A stretch of 64,000 nucleotides of DNA, taken from positions 124,001 to 188,000 of the forward strand of contig JAJJXM010000029.1 of the NCBI GenBank assembly GCA_024516155.1. Direction: 5' to 3'. Every line of letters begins with the position of its first letter. Position 1 is the first letter of the stretch. A model generated the notes under the pieces. The model did not search any database. It was not told where the DNA came from and saw nothing but the letters and a program-made list of their open reading frames with translations. Positions 25,801 through 37,548 of this stretch are shown here, one piece after another. The DNA is from Pyronema omphalodes. Its lineage: Eukaryota; Ascomycota; Pezizomycetes; Pezizales; Pyronemataceae. The position numbers and the translations under genes were made by a program.

Positions 25801-28799
25801 TATTTTAAGGTTTAGAGATTTAAGCTTGATGATTGGATTTACATACGCTAAAAAGTTATCTTCTCCGCAGAAATGAGTATGAAATCCGAAACAAACAAAA
25901 AGAAAAAAAAGAGGAGAAAAAAGAAAGAAAAAGGAAAATAAACTTAATCTCGGATTTACCGGTTCTGAACCCCCCCCCCCCCCCCGTTTAGATCCAGAAG
26001 ATCTAAATCCCTATCTAGATCTAGATATATGTCAATTTATCGAATTTATCGAATTCATGGATAAAATGAATCGTACAGTATGTACTTTACTTTTATCTAC
26101 ACATCTAATACAATAGAGTTATAGACTTGCCTCTACATATACAATTCAAATGCATCGGTCTACTCTTACAAAATGACAAAGTCACACATGAAATAAAACC
26201 ATCTTCCGTTTTTCCTATATTGAATTGTGCCCGTGGAGCTATGCTGTTGTGACTGTTCATAGAGGTGGATGTTGCCTTTAGCGCACATCCCCCCATTATG
26301 TTCTTTCTGTCGTTAGAGACTCCTTGTTCCTCATCTTATATCACATATCGTTCTCCACCTCCATCTTTCTTCCTCTCTCATGCAAAGTCCTCCTACGTCC
26401 GATATCTTGCCCTTCAACATCCTATATACCTAGCACTGATAGCAACCATAAAATATACAACCTATAAAACATAAACATAAACCTCAAAACATTACACAGC
26501 CTATAATTCTCAGTTCTTCAAGCCCAATTCCCCACCGGAAGTAGATCCTCTATATTTATATCTTTGTGTATCTTTTACACACCCGAACACAGTAAAATTC
26601 GACTGTAACATTCAATTCTGTTTATAATGCCTGGTGCCTGGTGCCTGATGCCTCGTACCTGATACAAGGTACCTGACGTAATCTATATATATACCCTACA
26701 GTAGTATATATCCACATAATCAAGACACAGACTCGCAGACTACAGACCACAATTCCCAAAAGGCGCGTTTAAAAAATATGAATTATATTATCTCCTACAT
26801 ACCAATTTCCCCCATGCCTACATGACGCATACCCCAAAATCCGAATTTGTACCTAACCTGACTTGATTTAGTTAACACACGTGGGTATTTTATCGGTTCT
26901 AATCTTGAGTCTTTAGTCTTTAGTTCTTCGGTGATCTGTCTTGACATGTATGTATGTACATACCGGCCGTAACATAATTTTTAGTCCAGCATTAGTTCTG
27001 TAGTTTTTCGTCTTTAGGGTTTCGGGATTTCCGTGCCGTGCCGAACCAGCGAGCGAGCGAACATACATGAAAGCTTAATATGTAGTGAACACTGCAACCA
27101 GCCAAGTCTAGTCTAGCCTAGCTTTAGAGCCTTGAAAATATGTACACCTAATTAATGATTACGGCACTATAGCGCTATAGCACTATAGCACTATATTTAA
27201 CACATATGAAATTCCGGAGAAGAACGAAAATGAGAAAAAAATAGGGTTCTGTTGAGTTGTGGTGTTGTAGAGCTATGCATGATGGCTCCGATAGTTCCCC
27301 GGGAGAAAAATGGGGGGCAATGGGGATGGGGGAACGGGCTATGTCAAGGTATCGACGGAGGACGGATGATAGCGGTGTTTTGTGTTTACTAGGCTACGGG
27401 ACTATGGGACTATAAGACTATAGCTGTACCGGTTGTTTTTGATGTATGTTTTGGTTTGGTTTGTTTATTTATTTGTTTTATTGGAGTTGGGATTTTGCTT
27501 TTGCGTTTTTTTTTGTTCAGTTGTTTACCTTTGTTTGTTCTTATTATTATTATATCTATAACGCACTGATAAAGGTAAATAAAATCTATGTATACATTAT
27601 ATATAGAAAAAAAAAACCCGGATCCCGTCCTAGTGATTTAAGCTTATGTACCAACATAGCTAACCCCTATACATCCGCCTCTGGCCAACCAACGTAACAA
27701 AAATAAAAAGTAAAGGAAATAAAGTAAATAAAGTAAATAAAGGAAAAAAAAGCTTCCATGAAAAAATAGAAAATAACAATACTTTAATTAATCAAGATCC
27801 GAAAATATCCAAACTGTATTATGTATATAGTATATAGTATAACTTTCTCTCAATATCTGCTGAACCTTCGTTCTGACCTTTAACTTCCAAGAAATCCAAG
27901 ACCTCCAAGAATGCCAGGATATCTAGGATATCTTTATCAATACCAACCTACCAACCTTCTCATTCAACCGGGTCACTGAAATAATGAAATAAGTTACAAC
28001 ACCGGTAATTAGCCTGACCAGCCATGTGTTCTGTATTCCAATATTCCAATATTTCAATATATCACTATATCAATGTGCGTTTTAACTGGGACTTTGAAAT
28101 CTTAAACCCCCCTGAGACTGATATCTTTTTCTTAGGCAGCTACACTGGTACTGTCTGTGTAAACTAGCGCGAAGTATGTCTTGGGTATTTGCTCTTTGGA
28201 CCGTAGTCGAATGCAGTCAACGGCGGATTTTGCTGTTGGTTGTAGTTCGAGGTGCTGGACGGACCACCGATGTGTGGTCCAGTCCCCTTGGAATCCCGGA
28301 CTGGACCGATCGATAAAACAGTTGGAAACACTGGAATATGCTATATACATACGGAGGTTTCTTATAAAACTGCTGTTCCGAATCCCGAAACAGTCGATAA
28401 TTTTGTGTACAGGGCCAGATGCATGCGCAGTACAGAAAAGAAAATTGGAAAGAGAGGAGAAGAGTTGGATAAGGTTACCGGTAGCGGTCATAGAGACAGG
28501 GTTACCAGGTAGGTAAGAGGGTGAATTTAAGAAAGCCTAGCCGGAGCTCCGGGCTATATGTACACCCTCCACTATGCTATCAGCAGAACATCTCTTTCCA
28601 CCCATGGATAGACAAAACTCCATCTTTCCTCCACTATTTGTATCTGACGGCCGTGTCGAATTATTGACGTTAAACCACCACCAACGGTAATTGCTCATCT
28701 TTTTTCTTCCATGATAGACTACTTGATAGTTTGCAATCCCTCTCTACAATTTAAGATTGCGATACTAACAATCTTCATAGACAGCCCGAGGATTTGCAA
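22818..28799. other. Gene desert, left part
   Basis: Nearly 6 kb upstream of the MFS gene without a convincing gene. 23050-23560 is more GC-rich and probably includes the MFS promoter. From about 23600 the DNA is AT-rich with many TACATA/TATGTA-like words. It also holds GGTGCT repeats (24937-24975), a 16-C tract (25970-25985), CCTGGTGCCTGGTGCC repeats (about 26631-26655) and CTATAGCA repeats (27165-27195). Open frames such as 25462-25815 look random. Confidence 0.55.
24937..24975. repeat. GGTGCT hexamer microsatellite
   Basis: Six tandem copies of GGTGCT preceded by GTGGGG repeats. Noncoding. Confidence 0.85.
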
Positions 28800-29655
28800 A
28801 ACTTATGGAGGTAACCACACTCATATTGTACTCTACAAATACAGCAATGTCAAAACGCCTCTACATGGTGCTTGGGAAGATCTGCCACCGAACATGATGG
28901 GTTACTGCTCTGACGATGCCGATATGGAGGCAGATGGTGGGAAAGTTAGCAAAGAGTCTCCCTGATTCGACGGTGGCAATCAACCTGGGCCTATAATACG
29001 ATACGACTTTGGTACTTCGCTTGAGTAGCTAGGAGTATTGAGGAATGGTATCCCCTCTCGATGATTATTCATTCATGTTCAGGAGACAATAACACTCATA
29101 TTTTACTCTACAATTAGAGCAATGTCAAAACGTGTCTACATGGTGCTTGGGAAGATCTGCCACCGAACATGATGGGTTACTGCTCTGACGATGCCGATAT
29201 GGAGGCAGATGGTGGGAAAGTTAGCAAAGAGTCTCCCTGATTCGACGGTGGCAATCAACCTGGGCCCATAATACAATACGATTTTGATACTTCGCTTGAG
29301 TAGCTAGCAATATTGAGAAGTTTTACCCCCTCTCTATGGTCATTCATGTTGAGGAACATGATTTAAGGTTAAAGTTTCTTCCCGTGTTGTTTACAACTAG
29401 AACCAACCACTTTGCGAGACACACAGTTTACGCTTGTATGACATTGATGCTGCTTCATTTACCGCTCCCAGAATTTCGAAACGTGTATCCATGGGATGTG
29501 GGAACGCCGACCATCAATCATGATGGGCTACTGCTTTGACGATGCCACTAGAGCGGCAGTGTTTGGAAAAGATAGCAAAGTGCTTCACTAATTGGGAGGT
29601 GTTGTTGACCTGGGTCCTGACTATGATATGATAGAGAAAAATTCGCTTGAGGGTA
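28800..29655 (+). repeat. Three decaying tandem copies of a 275-350 bp unit
   Basis: Copies run about 28800-29074, 29075-29345 and 29346-29655. Copies one and two have a 275-bp period and share a block of over 130 identical bases (about 28859-28991 and 29134-29266), including CATGATGGGTTACTGCTCTG. Copy three keeps CATGATGGGCTACTGCTTTG and the later AGCAAAG and GACCTGGG words but is strongly diverged and carries about 80 extra bases. The block is open in one frame with the same stop in copies one and two (ending GGKVSKESP), so it may derive from an exon, but I recognise no protein. Just outside the identical block the differences between copies one and two are nearly all transitions. Confidence 0.85.
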
Positions 29656-29804
29656 TTAGGCTACAATACACCCTTGAAGGGACACAACCATCCACCCACC
29701 CCCTTTTTTTTGGGGGGGGGGGGAGGGAAAAAAAAGGATGGAAGAATGATGTACTATCATTCTTTTCTTGTTTCGCAAGATTCATTACAAAAACAAAAAC
29801 AAAC

Positions 29805-29819
29805 AAAGAAAGCAAATTT
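29805..29819. repeat. Target-site duplication, left copy
   Basis: AAAGAAAGCAAATTT, identical to 30665-30679. It borders the 3' end of the LINE fragment. Confidence 0.9.
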
Positions 29820-30664
29820 GATTTGATTTTAATCATACCCTGAACGAGGCCTGAAAGGCCTTTGCAGGACGCTAAGAAAACCCCAAAAACTCCTGTCCCC
29901 GTGACCAAGGACACATAATGAGGCCCCCTATCTCCTACACCCACACCGCCAAAGAAAATTTGTACAGCCCCCATCCTGTCAATGAAAAAGCCCCCTCCCA
30001 AACAACTCCCTTGAGTGAACCCCCACGCGCATTCCATCACCGCGTCCCCGTGACCTCTGTGGAAAAACTCTCCTCCCCTTCTATCCCTCTCCGTCCACGT
30101 ACAAGATAAGAAAAGGAAAAGAAACAAACAGAGAGCTTCAAGCAAACAAAAATATCGAGAAAAAACACACAAAAACAGAAAGAAAAGACAAGAAAAAGGA
30201 AATCAAAAGAACCATCACCACCTCGCCCGTAATCCTTCCATTCCCAATCCTTATCCTCCCTTCCGTCCCTCGTCACCAGCGCTCACTCGTAGAGTTTGCC
30301 CACCTTCGTGGTCGCTAAGAAGGTAAGAAGCGACTCGGTAAGGCGCTCATCGCTGAAGAGATCCACAGCTTTGGGACGACCTCGATTGCGCCTCCTCTTA
30401 CCTGTGATGCGTTCCACATCGCGAAGGAGAAGCAGGTAAGCTTCCCGGGTGGCTGCACAGTCTCCGAAGAGATGGCCCCGGGTCTGATGGGCGTTGGTAT
30501 GGCACCACCAACAAGCGTCCGACTCCTTCTTCTTGATCCGAACCAAGTGGGCTCCGATCAGGGCGTGTCCCGAAGCAACCTTCAGAAAGGTCGCAGCCTG
30601 CTTCTTGGGAAGGCTCCGCAGGGCTTTCCGGATGCCCCACTTCTTCCTGGGCCTGTAAGACCCA
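29820..30664 (-). mobile_element. 5'-truncated LINE (non-LTR retrotransposon) with 15-bp target-site duplication
   Basis: The element lies on the minus strand, 845 bp, exactly between two copies of AAAGAAAGCAAATTT (29805-29819 and 30665-30679). From its truncated 5' end (30664) the minus strand is open to a stop at 30283. It encodes the C-terminal end of a LINE ORF2: KKQAATFLKVASGHALIGAH, then a zinc-knuckle-like CWWC...H...C (CX2CX9HX4C, ending TRGHLFGDC), then a basic tail. This is the region after RNase H in fungal Tad-like elements. A noncoding 3' UTR of about 460 bp follows. The 3' end is a small GC-rich hairpin (AGGCCTGAAAGGCCT) and then TATGATTAAAATCAAATC. 5' truncation, a variable-length TSD and a repetitive 3' tail are the marks of target-primed reverse transcription. 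It cannot move by itself. Confidence 0.9.
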
Positions 30665-30679
30665 AAAGAAAGCAAATTT
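30665..30679. repeat. Target-site duplication, right copy
   Basis: AAAGAAAGCAAATTT, identical to 29805-29819. It borders the truncated 5' end of the LINE fragment. Confidence 0.9.
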
Positions 30680-31944
30680 TATTTATTTATTTATTTTTTA
30701 TTCAAAATCATATATGAAAAAGATATATTAGCTTGACATGCGTGATAACCCATGATGGAAATTGTACGTACGCCATACCGTGCCTTCTATATATAGTAAA
30801 AAAGCGGTTGAAGAGGAGGTAAAGGAACATATAAATAAAGTTTTCGACGGGGGTTTTGGGCTATGGAGAGTACAGTATATATATATGTATATATATATAT
30901 GTATGTATTTTAAACTGAAAATTATCATTTGTACAGGTCATACTTACCTCCATCAGATAACCACATATTTCACTTATAAGCTATTAATTACACTAGGGTG
31001 GAACCCTATCCCGAATTAAACCCAATTTTCAATCTTTAACGTTTATTTCAATTCAACATTTTTGGTGTGTATTTCGAAAGAAAAGCTGTGTTGAATATGA
31101 TGTAGATAATCGTGTAAGAAAGTCATTGGTAAGAAAAAAAAATCGCAAGTTATTTTTTATTACATCAATAATAAAAGGCTTCAAGATTCGCAGACAGTAG
31201 ACAACAGATAGCAGACATAAATTCCCCTTAGATATCAATATATGGTATTTCGATATCTTCACTCAACTTTTCCTCTTCACTAGATACTGCTCCACAACCC
31301 CCTTCCTCTCCGTAGATCAATGGCCTCACCCTCCCCATGCCCCCTTTCAATCCCACTAACACCAACACCAGCACCCCAGCCGCCGCCCCACACTCAACCC
31401 ACCCAACCTACTATCGTTCCCACCAAGAATCCAATCTTCCACCATGAAACGAGTACTCTATAGTTGCATACGAGACTTTATAAAAAACGCAAAGAATCCA
31501 ACCGAAAAACCGGGTGGAAAAACGGGTGTTATTAACGTTGTCGAAGAATCTCTATAATTTACGAACGGAAAAACATTACAGCCAACCGTTGATTAGCGGT
31601 GTACTGGCTGGAAGATAATAATAAGAGGGAGTATGGGGGTGGTGGAGGGGGGGGGGGGGGGGATGAAGATAGTGATAGAAATAAAATGAAATAAAGGTAA
31701 GAAAGGACAAGAAATGGGGAAAGTGGGGAAGGGTCCCGAGAAATTCGTAAAGGCTGGGGATAGAAGGGAGGGGTTTTGTTTCGACCGCAGGCTTGCAATG
31801 GGATGCTTACAGCTTGCGGCTTCGGCTTCGGCTTCGGCTTGCGGATTCGCTACTTCCGTTGGATACAGCGTTCATATAGCACGTAGGTAGCTTCAGTGGC
31901 TCGTGCTACTTACGCAGCAGTGGCTACGTTCGCTGCTCGCATGG
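30680..31944. other. Gene desert, right part
   Basis: AT-rich DNA with ATTT and TATA runs (30680-30910), a 16-G tract (31647-31662) and a CGGCTT repeat (31817-31840). No gene seen. Confidence 0.55.
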
Positions 31945-33456
31945 CTAACCATCCAATGCCAATATGGCAGTTCTCACAGCTTCCGACACACGCCAGTCAG
32001 ACACTCTTGCCGTACTCAAGCCAACTTGGGCCATAATTTCTCCCAAGATATTGGGACCCCCTCATAAACTTCAAGAAAATGGAAAGGAAAGAAAAAGTAG
32101 CTTACCCGTCAAAAAGTCCTCAAAAGACAAAGTGATATAACCAACTCTATCGTGATCGTATTTCTTGAAAACCTCCGTCATTCTCTTAAGAGAGATACAA
32201 CTCTGAACGAAAAGGTCGAAAGAAATTGCGTTTTGGCCTTCATGTTGAAAAGATAAGTAAATATTAGCTTTCTACTCCCCTGTTACGATATGATAATGAG
32301 TGTAGGAATGGAATGGATAGGATGAGGGACTAGAGGTGAGCTGGTCCCACCTTCTGGGTAAGGTGTGGTGTCCTGACCTCTTCGGTCATATGACCTGAAA
32401 AGTGTGTTAACGAATTGGGGCGAGAGACGGTAACCGAAAGCTATTCCAAGTCAGCCATCATTGTCAAATCCCCTAATTTATATCCCCAGGCAAAACGGCT
32501 ATACAAACCTTCCAAAGCATTCGAAAACTCATCATAAGAAATGTTTCCAGATCTATCGGTATCGAAGCGATCAAACAATTTTCTCCAATCCGCAAGGAAT
32601 CCCCAAAGTCCACTAAATTCTCACCACATCAGTATTTGCATCATAGTATATCACGCCCTCTTATTTTTCCTGGTGCGCATGACACATGCTCAGATCACAC
32701 CCCATCATTCATCACATGCGAATACTAGCAGAGAACTTACCAGAACTCCTGGAATCCGATAGTTCCACTCCGGTCGGTATCAAACATTCTAATCATCATC
32801 CTCACAGTGTGAGGATCAAAAGATGTCCAGTCTCCATTTACCAAAGCCGCACGTAGCTCTCTCTCGCTAAGTTGTCCAGACCCTGCAGTAAACCATCAGA
32901 ATTAGCATTTACTCCCTATGCCGTGACTATGACGTAGCGCGCCTAGAAACGCCGCGCCCTCTGACCAGTCCGCCACCCTAAATGACGTTCGCCGGTGAGC
33001 CAGGCGCGGCGGTGGGGCCGCGCGTACTCGGTCCTCTTTGAGGCGCCACTCTGTTCTCTACACCCAAGACAAACTCCTGAGCTGAAAGTAAAACATACCA
33101 TCTTTGTCCACAGCCGTAAATAGCGGATAGAGTGTAGGATTGGTTCCCTGTTGAGGCGCTGGAGTAGGAGGAGGGCGATTCTGCACAGGCGGCCGTCCAT
33201 GGGGTCCCTGGGGAGGAGGTCCCTGAGTATACTGCTGCTGTCCACCATAACCCTGCTGCCCACCATACTGCTGCTGCTGGCCGTAGCCCTGTTGTCCTCC
33301 ATATTGCTGCTGCTGAAATCCATGTTGCTGCTGGGGAGAGTAGTGCTGCTGAGGGTGCTGGTTGTAACCTTGGGGAGGACGCTGTTGGGCGTAGCCACCT
33401 TGCTGGGGACGAGGGGATTGGGACATTGTTGGATGGTAGTTTGAGTTATTGGACAT
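31945..33456 (-). CDS. Penta-EF-hand protein (peflin/Pef1/ALG-2 family)
   Basis: Model: complement(31945..32039, 32106..32237, 32378..32440, 32509..32612, 32741..32882, 33099..33456), 297 aa. Residues 1-110 are Gln/Gly/Pro/Tyr-rich with repeated YGGQQGYG, as in peflin-type N-termini. EF-hand region 1 starts near FTAVDKDGSGQLSERELRAA. Then come MFDTDRSGTIGFQEFCGLWG and FDRFDTDRSGNISYDEFSNA, the strongest calcium loops, followed by FGYRLSPQFV and FKKYDHDRVGYITLSFEDFL. The family forms calcium-dependent dimers linked to membrane traffic, and yeast Pef1 acts in polar growth and cation homeostasis. Exons 1-5 are secure. The last exon uses a weak acceptor (CTTGGGAG) giving EIM after FLT; without that splice the protein would stop 14 residues beyond FLT. 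It shares a 648-bp divergent promoter with the ChaC gene. Confidence 0.88.
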
Positions 33457-34104
33457 AAGCTGAGCTGCCTAAGGGTGTGTTAGTTGGGAGTTGCGCTGCT
33501 ATGCTTTTCTGCGCGCTGATGAAGCTGAAAAATAGAGGAGATACGAATCGCAGCGGGGGGAAAGGAATCAAGAAGCGGAAAAGAGCCAAGTTATTCGTAC
33601 CTGTTCAGGCTCGGCATGGCTATCTATTTATTAGCATCTTGCGCCCCTTCAGGAGTAGTAAGCAAGTGCTGGGATAACTTACGCCGGAAGTGCATCGGGG
33701 TTTGCGTTATGGTAAGCCATATGTTGTATGTGTCTTGAGCTGTGTTAAAGTCGCAAAGTATCGGGGGTACTGTAGTTTTGTCGTGTTATATACTGGTGAC
33801 TGTCTCGTCGTGCTCGTATTGTGTTTAGGAGGAGGAGATAGTGGTGATGGCACCTGGACTGAGGGGCAGCTCTGAGCTAACTACTTGCTAGCCTCGTCCA
33901 GCTTGCAGGGTTCCGTGGTACAGGAACGCGTGGCGGAGGAAGGCGGCCGTAAAGTATGTAAGAGTGCAGCAGAGGAGCAGAGCAGCAGAGCGTGTAAGCA
34001 GCAAAGCGTAAAAGCTACTGGCAAGCTAGCAACCCAGCGCAGAAGTCTTTCTTTCTTTTTCTCTTAGGCTTCAAAGCAACCGGTGAAGAAGATATAACGA
34101 CAAA
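33457..34104. promoter_or_regulatory. Divergent intergenic region between the PEF and ChaC genes
   Basis: The two start codons point away from each other, 648 bp apart, so both promoters must lie here. I see no clear TATA element. Open frames inside (33477-33677, 33690-33875) have no family resemblance. Confidence 0.6.
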
Positions 34105-36821
34105 ATGGAGTCAAACGAGGAGTTTTGGATATTTGGATATGGGTGAGTAAAAACGTTCTTCAAGAAGATTTCTGATTTTCAAAATACCCCGCAATACCTA
34201 TACCCATACCCATACTGCCTCGGAACTGCAACACCATTCATCACCCCGCCATAAGGCTGAATACGAGACGCGCCCTATGAGCCCGTATGAAGCCCATGGG
34301 AGGCATGAGAGGCGTACATACGAAGGCGAACCATAGGAACCAATGCATCTTCTATCTCAGCGGCACAAAATTCTCCGAAGCCTGCGAAGCCTGAGAAGCC
34401 TGTGAAATCTTGTCAAGCAAAGTAACTGACACCTCTTCCAGATCCCTAATCTTCAAGCCGCCTCCAGACTACGGTATGCAGAAACCTTAATTCACCTTCG
34501 TAATCCTCAGTGCATACACTGTACCTACGTTATTCATTATCTACCCCTCTATCGTTATTTTCATGCGCAGTTCCGCACCAGTACCTACCCGTGCGCACAA
34601 AATGGAAATAGCACGAGAACTGACGCGTCACCTATTCTTTTACGGCCATAAGACTACAAGCAACCGGGTTACATTAAGGACTACGTAAGGCGTTTTTGGC
34701 AGGTAGGATGATTCCCAATTCTTACTTCTTGGATTACTGAGCCGTTATTTCCGAGACGGAAACGGAGCCTGAAGCTTGCAAGACAAAACAAAAGTTGGAT
34801 ACTGACTGTTTCTTTGTTGGACAGGCAAGGTTCGTTTCCCTCATCAAATATACACCGCAAAGAATACCGCCTAGCATCTAGAGTAGGCATTGGTATATAT
34901 TTGGGGTATTGATAATATAGGGTGTCAATACATACAATGAGCAAGGCTGACAACATATCCACCACATCAGTGAGGACCATAGAGGAACCCCGGAAGCGTA
35001 CGTGACAACTTTATTTCTTCCATCCCCCGCATGTTCGTTTCTATATTTCTATATTTCGTTTCCTTGGGTTTCCTTCTTCAGTATGCGATGCCGGCGGCGG
35101 CGACGGTACGGTGCTTGTGCTGTGGCTACCTGATGATGCAATGCAACTTCCCGACGACATGACGAGTTCGTTTGTCGGCGGTGCTGCTGCGGCTACCCGT
35201 CACCGCCCACCGCCGATCGGCTTTACGTGGTCCGATGAAGCCCGGTGAAGCTTTTTTCTCGGCACTGCATTGCAAAGTCGGCTCTAGCCCACATCTCACA
35301 GCCCACCGCCGATCCCGAAGCTACCGAAGACAACGAAGACAGCGAAGGTCTACGCATAACATAGTTCATCTTCCCCCTACTCACAGCCAAAATTTCACAC
35401 CCTACAAAGATGAAAACAGAGAAACTAATATATCTAACACTTCCCATAGTCCCGGCCGCGTAGTAACCCTCATCACCCGTCAATTCTGGGAAACCCTCGG
35501 AGACCACCATGAAGCCGACGAAAAAGTCTGGGGAACTCTTTACCGTATCCCTAGGGATAAGGTAGAGAGCGTTAAAGAATACCTTGACATCAGGGAGATT
35601 AATGGATACGTAAGTTACCTTTTTCCTTTTCTTCTCCTACAAAAACAAACCCCCCACTCCTTCTTTGTGGCTATTGAAGCTCGTCTCGTCTCGAAATATT
35701 GGAAGCGGGTGATATGCAAGCTTCTGGCATAAAAAGTTTCTTTGGAGCAAAGCCTAGTTGCCATCAAAGCCATTGAATCCATCCAAGCCATCATCGCAGG
35801 TCATGGGATCTCATCACGGCAGTAGATGATACCATCAGACGCTCCGTCCCGCGCACCATGCATCTACCATCCGTCTTATCATAGTCCCAAGACATGAGCT
35901 GGCGAACTTCTGTTTGTCTCAGATCTTGGCAATAAGCTCAGATGATGCTTCTTGCTGCCGTCGACTGTCATAAAGCTCGTCGTTCTTGGCTCGGCTCGGT
36001 GCTTTGGATGAGAGTGGATGAGAGTGGGTTTATTGATGCCGAGCTATGCTGAGCTTGAACCCAGCGTTACTGAGCTCCGGGTTTGGATGCTCATGACCGA
36101 TGAGTTATGATGGATGATGGGCTATGAATGACGGGCTGTGATGGATCATAAGCTCTCAAGATGATGAGTTAAGACTTGTGATAAACAATATCGCAAACTG
36201 GGACAACCATCAACAAAATCACAATCACAAAATCACAAAATCACAAAATCACAATCACAATCACAATCTACATCTACACAGAAAAGCTAACACCACCCTT
36301 GATACCAGAGTATCCACTACGTCGACGTCTACCAAGAAGAGCCATTACTACCACCTATCAAAGCATTAGTATACATCGGTTAGTCTCCTTTCTCTTCCCA
36401 GAGTATCCCAGAGTATCCCAGAATATCCCTACTATTACTACCCCCCCCCCCCCCCCCCCGGTATCAACGCCCCCTAACGCCCCCAGGAACCCCCACCAAC
36501 CCGCAATTCGTCCCCCTCACCTCCGGTGTCCCCTCCGAAGAATCTCTCGCCAGCCACATCTACGCCTCCCGCGGGCCATCCGGCGAGAACCGCGAGTACC
36601 TCTACAAGCTCCACATGGCACTTGAAGAGCTCTGTCCTGAGAGCTCCGATAACCATGTCCGGTCTTTATTCCGTAAAGTTGCAATTATGGAGGCTGAGGA
36701 GCGGTTAATGGGCATTGCGGATGATGAGGATGAGGGGATGGAGGAGATGGAGAGGATTGAAGGAGGACCACAGGAGGAGGTTGAGCCTGAGATGTTGGGG
36801 GATACTGTGATGCAGATGTAA
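34105..36821 (+). CDS. ChaC-type glutathione-specific gamma-glutamylcyclotransferase
   Basis: Model: join(34105..34142, 34442..34473, 34653..34702, 34825..34829, 34971..34997, 35450..35609, 36309..36378, 36487..36821), 238 aa, all phases consistent. Family blocks in order: FWIFGYGSLIFKPPP (substrate-binding YGSL), DYVRRFWQASEDHRGTPEAP, GRVVTLITRQFWETLGD, EKVWGTLYRIP, YLDIREINGY (expected to hold the catalytic Glu), ALVYIGT and ASRGPSGENREYLYKL. ChaC enzymes split cytosolic glutathione into 5-oxoproline and Cys-Gly. A Glu/Asp/Met-rich tail of about 50 residues follows the domain and is not needed for it. Exon 4 is a 5-nt microexon (GCAAG), required to read WQASEDHRG. Introns are large for this window (299, 179, 122, 141, 452, 699, 108 nt); intron 7 contains a 19-C tract just before its acceptor. 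Confidence 0.93.
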
Positions 36822-37548
36822 AGGTGGAGAAGGATTGAGAGTACGAAAAAAAAAAGACACCACCATGACCGGTATGTTTGAGTTGGACGAATAGAAGAAA
36901 GAAGCACAGGCTCATTATAGAGAAGGTTTTTAGGAACAGGAAAATAATCATATCAATTCATTTTTTGCCTTTTTTATACCATCAATCATCACCTCTCTCA
37001 CTTCAAACCACAAGATAACAATATTTCCCCTAGATATCCCCATTGAAAAACAAAAAGCAATAACAAAAAAAGGTAAGTGAAAACAAAAACAAAAAAACAA
37101 AGCCCCGTATGTGTTTACTCCCAAGAACCATTTTTTGCAAAGCGAAAATAGCAAAAGTAAAAAAAGAAAACCAGACCAGATACAGGATAGATAACATTAC
37201 GTTGCAGGTTAGATTGTGATGAATCGACCCCCAAAACAAGATAACAACACATTGCAGGAGAATACGATAAGTAATCTTAAAATTTGAAACACAATTCCCA
37301 CAAACCAAGTATCATATCATCATCATAATCATTTCATCATTAGAGCATCGGACATCCTAAAAAACGATTTTGTATACCTGGTAAAGTTGGTAAGGTATTC
37401 GGTAAGAGCATTCGCGATTTTAAAAAGGTTTCGAGAGGAAAATAAGAGCCTAGAAGTTGAAGATGTTTCTTCTAGATAGTGGCGATGTTAGCATCATCCA
37501 ATGACGTCAAGAAGCCGACGACTATGATTATGGAAGATTGGAAACGTA
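36822..37548. other. Convergent 3' intergenic region
   Basis: Lies between the ends of the ChaC gene (+) and the RRM gene (-). AT-rich with A runs, presumably both 3' UTRs. No gene seen. Confidence 0.6.

Noticed and set aside
29621..30172. 183-codon minus frame
   Set aside because: It lies in the 3' UTR of the LINE fragment and crosses its target-site duplication, so it cannot be one gene.
32040..32105. Alternative ends for the PEF gene (no last intron, or acceptor TTGAAG giving VYEGV)
   Set aside because: The acceptor at 32040 gives TEIM, closer to the family C-terminus, so it was preferred; the others remain possible.
35172..35732. 186-codon plus frame
   Set aside because: Only 35450-35609 is coding (ChaC exon 6); the rest is intron 5 and intron 6 read-through.
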